Shown here piece after piece: positions 46,584 to 58,909 of a stretch of 64,000 nt of DNA. The DNA is from Isoetes taiwanensis (taxonomy: Eukaryota > Streptophyta > Lycopodiopsida > Isoetales > Isoetaceae). Both the position numbers and the translations under genes were made by a program. The DNA lies in contig JAJEKV010000020.1 of NCBI GenBank assembly GCA_021234155.1, positions 18,157,018-18,221,017 on the forward strand, read 5' to 3'. The notes under the pieces are model-generated. The model worked only from the letters and a program-made list of their open reading frames with translations, ran no database searches and was not told the DNA's origin. The first letter of the stretch is position 1, and each line of letters begins with the position of its first letter.

Positions 46584-47954
46584 CTACTGTGGAATTACCT
46601 TATACTGATTCTCTGCTTGTTCTGTATCTATGGCAGCAAAAATGTGACACTCACCCTGAATATAGTCGCGTGCTGCCTCGCCGTCGTCATCAGACGGAGT
46701 GTCCCATCCACCCAACTCCACTAGCGCTGCACTCATGACGAAGGGGCAGTTCGCTGTCATGTGGCCTGGCTGGAAGCACCTGAGGCAAAGCTGCTTCTCT
46801 ATGCACTCCTGTCTCTTCTCCTTGGGCATTGCTTGCAAGAAGGACCGCACTGCTTTGGAGTAGTTTGACCCCTCCTGCTTGTCCTTGAAGGACACCTGCT
46901 TCTTCTCCTGCTGCTTCCCATGGTTGCCACTATATGAGGCTTTAGCTGGACCTGGGCTGGCTGCCCTAGGGCTATAACTCCCTGTTGCCTTGCCTTTATC
47001 CTGGTAATACTGCTGCCTCTGCCCGCTGTTCTGAGGCCCCGTTCCTTGCAAGCTTATTGCCTTGGATTCTGCTTCTGACACCGTCTTGGGGTTTATTGCC
47101 CTTACAAGCTTACGGATCTCCTCATTCAATCCTTCAATATAGCTCTCTACTGCGTGCTTTTCACTCAACTTCGGCACATAAAGCCTTAGCCTCATGAATT
47201 CCTCTGTATATTTCTGGACTGATTTGTTGCCTTGCTGCAACCTGTAGAACTGCTGCATCATGTTGGACTTGTGTTCCCTTGGGACATAATGTCGCTTGAA
47301 TGCCTTAGCAAACTTTTTGAACCTGCAACTATCCCTGCTTAAGCCATGTGCTCTGGCATAGCCCTTCCACCAAATGCGTGCCGCTCCCTTAAGGTTGGCT
47401 GTTGCCACTCTGCCCTTGTCCTTGTCCTTCATGCTATAGGCATTGCCATACTCGCTCATCTCATCTAACCATGCCTCTGCTTCCATCCCGGACCTGTTAT
47501 CTCCCAAGAACTGTTCCAATTTTCTGGCTTTCCATACATTGCTGAGTACCTTCTTCTGGTAATCTGAGGCATTTGAGTCCCTGTGTCTGCCGTCTCTACG
47601 GTCCTGTACCTGTTCTTCCTCTTCCTCGGAGTCGGAGTCCAAATCTGAGCTTGTGTCAGAGGATTCCGTGCTGGGGGACCTCCTTCTCTTGCTCCTCTTC
47701 TTGTCCTTACTCTTCTTCTGAGGTGGTACTTCCGGCAGTTGGACATTGTCGTTTGGGCCAACTCCTCCTTGTGCTGCCAAGAAAGCCTTTATTTGCTCAA
47801 GGTCCGTTCTCATCTGCGACATTTCTTCCTCAGGAGTCATTGGGCCAAATACTTCATACAGGTTCCTTGTCGGGTGCGGCCTAGGCGGAGTCTGTTCTTC
47901 CCTACGGTCTCGCCGTTGTTGTTCTGCTGATCCTGGGCCTCTAGCTACATACAC
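46584..47954 (-). CDS. Element B gag
   Basis: An intact 456-codon frame. A charged N-terminal region (KKSKDKKRSKRRRSPSTESS, then an acidic DSDSEEEEE run) precedes the retrotransposon gag domain (AARIWWKGYARAHGL, FKRHYVPREHKSNMMQQFY, YTEEFMRLRLYVPKL) and one CCHC knuckle (CLRCFQPGHMTANC). The basic SR-like stretch may bind RNA or act in nuclear import; that is inference. An AATAAA lies just upstream at about 47981-47986 on the same strand, which could end the ORF2 transcript. Confidence 0.88.
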   Translation of the reverse strand: MYVARGPGSAEQQRRDRREEQTPPRPHPTRNLYEVFGPMTPEEEMSQMRTDLEQIKAFLAAQGGVGPNDNVQLPEVPPQKKSKDKKRSKRRRSPSTESSDTSSDLDSDSEEEEEQVQDRRDGRHRDSNASDYQKKVLSNVWKARKLEQFLGDNRSGMEAEAWLDEMSEYGNAYSMKDKDKGRVATANLKGAARIWWKGYARAHGLSRDSCRFKKFAKAFKRHYVPREHKSNMMQQFYRLQQGNKSVQKYTEEFMRLRLYVPKLSEKHAVESYIEGLNEEIRKLVRAINPKTVSEAESKAISLQGTGPQNSGQRQQYYQDKGKATGSYSPRAASPGPAKASYSGNHGKQQEKKQVSFKDKQEGSNYSKAVRSFLQAMPKEKRQECIEKQLCLRCFQPGHMTANCPFVMSAALVELGGWDTPSDDDGEAARDYIQGECHIFAAIDTEQAENQYKVIPQ

Positions 47955-48122
47955 AAGTAGATCATGGCCTTACGATTAGCTTTATTTGTTCTATTGCATT
48001 ATATGTGTTTGTTGGTATAGTTGTGGAACAAAATACATCAACAAAACATTTAAAGTGCAAAAGAAAATGTATTTATGTATATATAATATCTTAATACAAT
48101 GCCTCCGGGATCAAGAGTCTAA

Positions 48123-49680
48123 CTATTCTTGAAATCGCCGGTAGGATGGATTATCCTCAAGAAACTTCTTAACTTGGGCCGTTCCTGCCGAGCGTCCCAA
48201 GTTCCTGAGGATGTTGGTTGATGTCCCGCCCTGCAAGGCTTGCACCAAGTCTTCTACCCTGCGGTCGAACGTGTAGGCCGCGGTCACTGCTAGTCTTCCT
48301 TGCCGTCGGTAGGGTATGGTGAAATCGAAGATGTCAAGTGCCATCGTTCTCTTGACTAGGATGACATGGTCAACTGTTGTGAGTAGTCGAGCATGCCTGC
48401 CAAAGCCGGAGAGTGCGATGAGCATGAACACTCCTTCTTCGCCTCTTGGGCTGAACTTGCGGTGTATGACTGCTATCCTTCCGTCCGTCAGCAGGGGCAG
48501 ATAGTACCTCAGCGACCTGTCCCTGCTTGCTGCTAAGGATTCGTTGTCCCCTCGGCCACCAGCTCTATGTCTTCCGGCATATTCGTCGACCTCCACCTCG
48601 GTGAATTCTCTATAATCCCTGACTGTCGAAGAGATTCGTCTGAGGTCGATCTCGCCTCTTCTCTCTGTGGGGGCTGGTGTCGAAGAGCTCGACATCAAAA
48701 TGTTCGTGGTCTTGCCACGGATCCCCATCCGCTCTTGGATGGCGTAAAACTCCTCTTCAGTCGGCAAGTCCCGAGCTTCCATTATTTGCCTGATGTTGCT
48801 GTAGGCTTGGATGTCTGAAGTCGACTCTCCGGTGTAGGTGTCGCTTACCTGAATCGGGAAGTCGGAAGCTCCCCGACGATGAAATCATCCAAATCTGGTT
48901 GCTGCCGCAGTTGGTGCAGCAACTCGTCGAGTCGGTACTCCCTTTCCCTGCATTCGGGGAGGTTCTGGATGTCGTTGAGGAGCAGGTATTCCTCGCCATC
49001 GATGATGATGGGGGCTAGGCTTTGATACCTAGCCCGAGCGGCGGAGCGATCCTAAGGGTCTGTCGGTCCCATTCGAAGTCCTGTAACTCCTGCTCTGCTA
49101 GCTGCCGCTCTTCTTTTGGGTCGAGCTCGATGTAGTCCTCGTCATCCGATTCCTCGTCTTCGGCTCTTCCTTCTTGCTCCTGTTGGTACTGCAAAAGGAG
49201 CTGATCTACTGCTGAGGAGGCTAAGGGGTCTACATCCATGGGAGGAATAGAGGTTTCCCCCATGGGGTTTTCGGCACGGTGGGAAAGAAAGATCGCTAAG
49301 GCGGCGGTGTAGGAGAAATACTTGGTCCTGTCAACTGTCAAGACTATGTAGTCGGGCAAACTCTGAGCCTTGTTGGTCAGATACTTGGCAATATTGGGAA
49401 CATCACCCAAGGCTGCTTGGAGGGATGGCATGGGAACAAAATAGCCTGTACAAGGGGGGAGCTGCACTAAGGACGGTCCTACCCTAGCTTGGAACTCGGT
49501 CATGACTTCTCTATAGGCTGGGGTTGCGTGCAGAGTGGCTTGGACATCTATCTCTTTCCGAAAAACTTGGAATATGGCATTGACATCGGTCTCAGCTGCA
49601 TGGGCACTGGCGCTGTACCATCGCCTAAAGTCAGCGGTTGCCATGGATCTAGAGGAGATGGGACTAACAAACGGATGCAA
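48123..49680 (-). pseudogene. Element B extra ORF2, unknown protein
   Basis: A coding stretch of about 519 codons between ORF1 and gag. It is open in three pieces: 49680-49015, a middle piece to about 48850, and 48782-48123 extended upstream in frame. The breaks are near 49030 and 48855; the latter also reads as a possible splice donor (CAG|GTAAGC). Visible traits: an acidic patch (EDEESDDEDYIELDPKEE) near residue 185 and a C-terminal globular-looking part (SLRYYLPLLTDGRIAVIHRK, YTFDRRVEDLVQAL). I do not recognise the family. The second Met (MATADFRRWYS, 49644) may be the start, as it is 121 bp from the TATA box. Confidence 0.6.
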
Positions 49681-49756
49681 AAGTGCCTTAGGGAGCTGGA
49701 AGATCGCCTAGAAGGTCGGGAGCAAACTTGTAGGATGTTAAGTGATAAATGGGGGC

Positions 49757-49765
49757 CTATTTATA
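49757..49765 (-). promoter_or_regulatory. TATA box before element B ORF2
   Basis: CTATAAATAG on the minus strand, followed by GCCCCCATTTATCAC, closely like the sequence after the ORF1 TATA box. It is 77-85 bp upstream of the first Met of ORF2 and suggests a separate transcript. Confidence 0.6.
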
Positions 49766-49958
49766 GATAAGGGAAAAACCCTAATTTTTGGGTGACTTGG
49801 AAAACTCTTGGGGTTGGGCAAATCTGGCCTATCTTGAGGTCCAAATGGGGATTGGAAGGCTGATTTGAGGGTTTGAGCATGACTGGGACTATCTAATGAA
49901 CCTATTGCAATAAACTAGAGGTCAATTGGATATGGCATGATAGAGAAAATGCTAGGAG

Positions 49959-50025
49959 GTCTCACGGTGTGCGCCAAGAAGCAAAACCAAAAGTTGGTTT
50001 TTGGTCTGGGCACATACCGTGAGAC
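49959..50025 (-). repeat. 67-bp hairpin repeat, copy 1 (before ORF2)
   Basis: Outer arms GTCTCACGGT and ACCGTGAGAC, then a TGCGCC/GGGCAC-type second stem, and an inner AAAACCAA/TTGGTTTT stem. It is the copy nearest the ORF2 TATA box. Confidence 0.85.
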
Positions 50026-50160
50026 ATTGGCCCTAATTTGATTTAGACTTATCCAATCAAGGTGAACTAAGGGTCTGGGCATGATAATCTCATCGAAATA
50101 CTCAAGATTGACACTTACTTGGCCGATTTAGAGACGTTTTGGACTAGTTTGGGCATGAAG

Positions 50161-50227
50161 GTCTCACGGTGTGCGCCAGGAAGCAAAACCAAAAGTTGGT
50201 TTTTGGTCTGGGCGCATACCGTGAGAC
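50161..50227 (-). repeat. 67-bp hairpin repeat, copy 2 (before ORF2)
   Basis: Differs from copy 1 at only two positions or so. It lies between the ORF1 stop and copy 1. Confidence 0.85.
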
Positions 50228-50372
50228 ATTGGGCACAACTTGGCCTACAAATGTCCAAATTTACTAAAACAAAAGCCAAATGTTGCTAATTCGACCTAAT
50301 TAACATCAACAATGCACTTCTAACTTACAACAAAACACTTTGTATTAAATAAAATTTTATCATTTACAAAAT

Positions 50373-51267
50373 TTACTGGGGTTCTCCCTTAATGTAGCTG
50401 GCCAGTTGCATGTCTTTCTTCATTAAGGTTACTCTCTTAGCATGTACGGTGCAGGCTGTGGAATCTTCAAAGTGCTGCACCAGCTTCTGTAACGCCAACA
50501 GCATCTCGTCCATTACCCTCATGCCGGTGTTGTACTCTTGTATGACTTCTCTCACCAGTCGGGCGAACGGTGCACGGGGAATAAGGAAGCCGAAGATGCG
50601 CTGAAAATGCCTAATCTCCCTGTAATGCTCATTTCTGGCTCTTGTTTTTGCTGGCTTCTTTGGAGGCTTGGGCATCTCAGGAGGTGGCTTGAGTGTCTGC
50701 TTCTTCGATGGCCGTCCACCCTCAACAAAGGTTACCTTGTTCTCCTGATAGTAGGAGTTATAAGCCTCCCACTTCTTCATGAACTCATTGTTCAGTTTCT
50801 TCTGGTAGACCCTGATAGGGTCTATCACATAAGATTCCCGGGCAGGTCGCAGCGCTTTCTTCCTATCCCAAGTTGGGTAGGGCGGGGGCGTCTGCACCTG
50901 TTCTGGCTGCTCCTGGTCCTGTGCTCCCTGCTCGTCACCTGGGGGCTTGGAAGAACTCCCACCCTCAAGATTAGGGTTGAAGTCCTCATCATCCGAGTCG
51001 TCTGATGAGGCTGGCTTGTCGGCCCGGCGAAAGCACTTCTGTCGAGGCGTTCGAGTGCACGTCCTCTTGGTCTACCTGCTGGTCTACCTCCTGGTCCTGT
51101 GCTCCCTGCTGGGATCCTTCCCTATTGTGCTCCTCGGAAACTGTTCCCTCACTCGATGAAGGCTGGTCTCCTCTCGCAAGAAGACGCTCCCGAAGCATCT
51201 GCTGAATCTGGGCGCTGGTCGTTGTGCCTCCACGAGGAACCCGAGCAGTTTGTTTGGTTCTGGCCAT
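50373..51267 (-). pseudogene. Element B extra ORF1 with histone H3-like N-terminus
   Basis: The ORF opens MARTKQTARVPRGG. Residues 2-9 equal residues 1-8 of mature histone H3, and H3 also has GG at 12-13. After Met removal the N-terminus would be A1-R2-T3-K4. A Gln/Glu/Asp-rich linker follows. The first frame stops at 50989. In the next frame an acidic run (SSDDSDDEDFNP) and a basic domain (WDRKKALRPARESYVIDPIR; KKQTLKPPPEMPKPPKKP) continue to 50373. One frameshift near 51015 joins them (about 298 codons). The remainder is not histone-like and not recognised. A TATA box lies 111 bp upstream. Confidence 0.7.
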
Positions 51268-51369
51268 ATCTTACGATTCGTCGATCGGAGGTCGGGCGCC
51301 CAAAAATTGCCTCAAAAAGTGGGAGCAATTTTCTAAAGAGGAAACGTATAAATGAGGGGGGGTCTAGGT

Positions 51370-51378
51370 CTATTTATA
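51370..51378 (-). promoter_or_regulatory. TATA box before element B ORF1
   Basis: CTATAAATAG on the minus strand, followed by ACCTAGACCCCCCCTCATTT. It lies 103-111 bp upstream of the ORF1 Met, well inside the element and 570 bp from the PBS. Confidence 0.6.
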
Positions 51379-51479
51379 GTTGGGCAATTTTAGGTCAAAT
51401 TCTAAGTTACTCTTTTGGATGTGCTAAGGCACCTATTAACCTATTACATATGCTTACTTCAGACTTTTCTAACCCATTG

Positions 51480-51546
51480 GTCTCACGGTGTACGCCTGGA
51501 AGCAAAACCAATTGTTGGTTTTTGGTCTGGGCGCATACCGTGAGAC
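51480..51546 (-). repeat. 67-bp hairpin repeat, copy 3 (before ORF1)
   Basis: Same outer arms as copies 1 and 2. The inner loop reads CCAATTGTTGG. It lies 102 bp upstream of the ORF1 TATA box. Confidence 0.85.
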
Positions 51547-51690
51547 ATTTGGCATTTTTGACTAATTTTTATGATTTCTAGGCATATTCTTAGGGGTATA
51601 ATATATATATCTAGCTAATTCTTACCTTAAAACTCGATTTAGCATGTTAGTTTGTTAAAATTCATCATGTTTCAAGGTAATTATGGCCAT

Positions 51691-51757
51691 GTCTCATGGT
51701 GTGCGCTGGGAGCAAAAACCAAATTTTGGTTTTTGGCCTGGGCGCATACCGTGAGAC
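51691..51757 (-). repeat. 67-bp hairpin repeat, copy 4 (before ORF1)
   Basis: The most divergent copy. The left outer arm reads GTCTCATGGT, where C to T still pairs with G as a wobble. The inner stem reads AAAAACCAAA/TTTTGGTTTTT, longer than in the other copies. The pairing survives the changes. Confidence 0.85.
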
Positions 51758-51935
51758 CTCTGCTAGTTTAGGTCAAAATTTATTCAACTTCTCAGTTTTT
51801 CTTGGTTTTTCAATGCCTCTAACTGTTACTAGCTTAGCACATACTACACAAATGAGAAAAGAGGTTTGAGAATCCTACTAAGTTAGTACTACTGGGAACA
51901 TGGTCAGTGCTTTGCTCTTGGTCACCAAGAACATT

Positions 51936-51947
51936 GCTCTGATACCA
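51936..51947 (-). promoter_or_regulatory. Element B primer-binding site (initiator tRNA-Met)
   Basis: TGGTATCAGAGC on the minus strand, one base inside the LTR. It is the standard complement of the initiator tRNA-Met 3' end and fixes this LTR as the 5' LTR of a minus-strand element. Confidence 0.92.
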
Positions 51948-51948
51948 C

Positions 51949-53508
51949 TGTGATGTCCCCTACTCGTATACGGTGCACCGTATACAAATAGGAATTCATC
52001 CCCCATACCAGCTCCATATTGATACAGGGCCCTCCACGTATCACTGCAACCTTGATGAGTTCCAGTGGGAAGAATGAAGGGGTCATTTTACCCTGTCTCC
52101 CATAGGGCCTACCTAGCTGCGAAAGCGTAAACATACATGTCAGTATATATCATCACATCACATAACCATCTCGAGGATGGCTCATCACATATCTGCATAG
52201 ACAAAGATCAGCACAGCATATATGGGAATCCTACCCAAGGCTCAGACTCAAGGGGATGACTGACGGCTTGGGTCTCTAGAGTTCATTGCAGACAGAATTC
52301 ATGGCAATGGATTTGGCTGGCATAAGAACATGGCTTAGGGTAGTCCACTCCATCCGCCCCTCCTGTGTAGACTTTGCAGAGTAGGTTGAAAAGTGTTGGG
52401 ACCTGACTGTAGCCCGCCGGATGCATAGCCAAAGGGGCTATTTCTGGGTTGCATCTCCCCAGTTCCGATGGGGCAGGTAGGGATCACTCCCTCCAGAGAT
52501 CTACATGCTGACTCAAGGTGACTAGAGGGCCACTGCCCTTATTCGACTTGAACCCAATGGAGAGTGACGCATCACTCCACGGGTGTCGAGCCCATGCCTT
52601 GCCCACACGCAGTGGCAAGCCATTAGACCTAGTCTACAGAGATCCCCGACAGACTTTACACACCAGAGGGATCGTTCTCCTGGGTCAGGACATGAACCTC
52701 CTTGTAAGCCAGTCTGGCCCCTTCACCCACAACCAGGTATGGCTCCTGTACACAGGCCGAATTTACAGTGTGCTAAAGAGGCTAGCTAGGAGCATCAACT
52801 ACCAGGCTTTAGGGTCTCTACCCCCCCTTCTCAATACAATGAGTTCACAGAGATACATCATGCTACATATCACAGAAGAACTAAAGAACAAGATCTAATC
52901 TAAATCACAGAGTTAGGTTCTTTAGTTAGGGCTCGATATCAATTTAATAGGCTAAACTTACTTATTCAATGACTGGGAGGCGGTTTAGGCTATTAAATTG
53001 ACAAAATACCTGATCCTTGGCTCGCTCCTCCTGCTCTGAACTCGACCATCCTGCTGAGCTGCTAGAAGATGAAGCTAGAAGGGAAAACTGATGAGCTAGA
53101 TCGCTCAGACAGGGCTTGGGAGGCAGTTTTGGCTCTTGGAACAAGCAAAACAGAGACCTAGAATGCTATAGACCAAAATAGCAAGTTAGGGTTTCCTTTA
53201 CCTAAATAGACAAGGGGTTAGGGCTAGGGTTTCCCATTATCCCTTTAAGCATGTGGGATAATTGGGTATGGCCCACTTGCCTTTATTAAGTGGCATAAAG
53301 TGTCCACATGGGAAAATGTGTACACTTGGATAAATGTGCACATGGGTAAATGTGCACATTAATAAATGCACACACCTTGCAAGTTGCCCCCCTAGGGTGC
53401 TACCTGCTTGGCTACACGTCGGCGTACACGTCAGTCGGGGTGCCGTGTACGCATGACGAGGCAGTACAGTATACGTCCTGGGACCGTATACTGTGCTGGA
53501 ATGTCACA
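51949..53508 (-). repeat. Element B 5' LTR
   Basis: 1560 bp with TGTGA...TCACA ends. Near its PBS end lies a perfect 20-base palindrome (51966-51985). Near its other end is a perfect 10-bp inverted repeat with a 9-bp loop (53466-53494) sharing the GTATACG core. It is related to the solo LTR at 24881-26496. Confidence 0.88.
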
Positions 53509-56490
<2,982 letters not shown>

Positions 56491-58014
56491 ATGACCAATC
56501 AAGTGGGGAGAGAAATGTTCAAGAAAGCAAGAGAGCTTGGAGTTGTTGTGTCATTTATGTGCTTCAAGGTATTAACATCCCCAAAGCTTTTATGCTACAA
56601 GTTGAAATTGGTTTTAGTGATGCTTAGAACTAGTTTTCTTGCTTACGTTGTTCTGAAAAATCACTGCTCTTTGAATTCCTGCATGCAGGACAAAGGATGT
56701 ATTCCGTATGCAAATAAAACTCATCCCATCCATCCTTCAATATATCCAAATGGCTTTCTTATATACTTCTCTGCATTCTTTGTTGTTAGATAGGGACTTA
56801 TCAGGATCATTATCAAAAGGGCTTCTTAGCTTGCTGTCAATTTGGTAGTTTAGAAAGGATAGATTGTTCATCGCAAGGTCCTTTTGTGCCAGCACCAAAG
56901 TCCTCCTATTTTTCTCCCACCTAAGCATTCCCTTCTCCCTTAGCTTAGAGTATATGGATGGGTAATACGATCATGATGTAGGTACAATATTTCAGCAGCA
57001 AACTTAATTATTTTTCTACCTTTATGTGATAAATTCAGGAATTCTTCTTACATGCAACGGAGATCAGGTCCCTATGCACTGATTTCCCAGAGACAATGGT
57101 CCTTATTGACCATTTTGGGTTTTGCAATCTTCCCATGCAAGTAAGGAAGAACGTTCTATTTAATGTTCACATGATTAATCTACCGTCTTCTTTGCTTGCT
57201 GCATAAATGCAGGACAATAGAAGAAAACAATACACATTTATTTTCGTTCTTTCAACTTGCAAGAGTTCTAAGCTTCTGAGAGGCAGGGTAATAATATATG
57301 GTTCCAAACCATATCTGCTACAAGAAGTTTAAGACCCATATGAAGCACCCTGTAACTTTGGCCATCTTAAAATGTTTGGCCAGTTAGATTGTCTTGACAT
57401 ACTGGGAGCTATTGGGGTGTTATATTTTCATGTCCAACTAAGAGTCACTTAAACTAGTAGTGCATCTCTACTACTTCTGTGGTGAAATATTTAGGTTGGG
57501 GTAGTCCTTTTTGGAGGAAGGAGATGTGGCACCTCTAATTAGCAAAGAAAATGAAAGTCATCAATTAACAATAGTTTACACATCTTATTCTTGCTTTCTG
57601 TTGAACCATAGATTGCTTTCACGTACAGTTAGATATATATATCCAAACAGCGATTGCAGGTTTATGTCAAAGGAAGTGCATTCTTTCGTATTTGAAAAGA
57701 GCAATTTTTGTACAGGGATACATGGCCACTTCTACAACAGTTATGGGGAAGGTAGCTTTTGTTATAATTTTTGAATAACACTGTAACATGGATAAGTACG
57801 ACTGTCTGTGTTCATGCAGTGATTTTCCTTATATTGAGAATGAATGTGGTTATGCAAACTTAGTAAAAATTCTCCAATGGCATGCAACGAAGGCTATATC
57901 TCAGAGGAAGACCTGTCCTGGGTAATGGGAAGAAAGCTCAGGAGCTTTTTCAAGGAGCATGGTCAAATTAAGAGCTACATGCATATGAAGGACGAAACTT
58001 TTGGTTCAGACTAA
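56491..58014 (+). pseudogene. Amidohydrolase (Amidohydro_2) family pseudogene, 3' part
   Basis: Exon-like pieces with intact splice sites. 56491-56568 encodes MTNQVGREMFKKARELGVVV. 57039-57140 encodes ATEIRSLCTDFPETMVLIDH with the metal-ligand-type DH. A piece near 57213-57270 encodes TIEENNTHLFSFFQLAR. 57660-57751 encodes VYVKGSAFFRI, a stop, then RDTWPLLQQLWG. The last, from 57820, encodes SDFPYIENECGYANLVKIL and, in a shifted frame, SEEDLSWVMGRKLRSFF. The order matches plant TIM-barrel amidohydrolases (WGSDFPY...ECGY...WIMG). An in-frame TGA in the fourth piece and two frameshifts mark it as decayed. Exons for the N-terminal half were not found. Confidence 0.78.
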
Positions 58015-58909
58015 AACTTTTTGGCAATGAAAAATGAATGGACCAACATCCAAATCAATTAATTAATAACAGAAGAAAAAATCAAGAACTGAATGCCAGC
58101 CAGCTAATGCAGAAATTGATCACCTGGCATATCATGCCAGTAATTGGCTCAGCCTGATAGCTCGCCACATATTTAAAAGAGGCAGAAGAAAGTGCGAAGA
58201 TGCAAGCAAATAGAAAGGTTACAGTGGTAAGTGAGTTTGACTTTTCAAAAACCATTTCATTTCATGTCATCATTATTCTTTCACATATGTGGCCCTTCTA
58301 CTGACTAGGATGATAAATATCTTTAAACAACCTTCCTACCTTTCAAACTTTTAATATAGGCACTGGCCAGATTTTGTATAATGTGGTATAACGAAATCTC
58401 ATTGGAGATATGTATTTCAAGCGGCAAAGATATACGGACATTCAAGTAAGGACTAGCATTATGAAAGTAGTCAATTCCATTGACATTCGATCCTTTTGGG
58501 CCTTTCTTTAGAACAAATTCCAAAGGACCTATTATCAAACATGTGATAGCAAACTTGCTTACTATATCAGAACACCTGCCTATATAAATCATCTACTATT
58601 CTTCAATCCATTATATGCTGCGATATACATATTTCATAAGACCACCAACTATAATTCACTATTGTCCACAACCTTAAGCATGTATTGCAAGGCAACTCAT
58701 AAACATAAGCCTCTGCCCTATTGTCTTTTTGTTATGACCACAAACAACTTATAAAAGGCTTATAAAAGCATTTATATCTATGCAAACTTCCCGAAGACAT
58801 GCACAACACCAGAACCCAGTATACTAACTACACACAATACCTCAGACCAAATTTATGCTTTGCCGGCACCGTCTAGCAAGTTTACCATCAAACAACTATG
58901 AAAACTCTG
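58015..58909. other. Unassigned sequence
   Basis: AT-rich DNA between the amidohydrolase relic and a solo LTR. An 89-codon minus-strand frame (58323-58592) has no recognised domain. Confidence 0.4.

Larger units (their letters stand above)
44798..53508 (-). mobile_element. Gypsy element B (chromovirus-like) with two extra ORFs, 3' truncated
   Basis: A minus-strand element: 5' LTR (51949-53508), initiator-Met PBS (51936-51947), extra ORF1 (51267-50373), extra ORF2 (49680-48123), gag (47954-46584), protease, RT, RNase H. It ends in the RNase H C-terminus at 44798, where element A begins. Integrase and 3' LTR are missing. RT sequence is of chromovirus character; a chromodomain cannot be checked. 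Confidence 0.85.

Noticed and set aside
50989-51267. ORF1 as a captured histone H3 gene
   Set aside because: Only the first eight residues after Met match H3. The H3 core fold is absent, so it is a tail mimic and not a histone copy.
49959-51757. CRISPR-like or simple dispersed array for the 67-bp repeats
   Set aside because: Four copies are unevenly spaced, each is an internal inverted repeat, and this is eukaryotic DNA.
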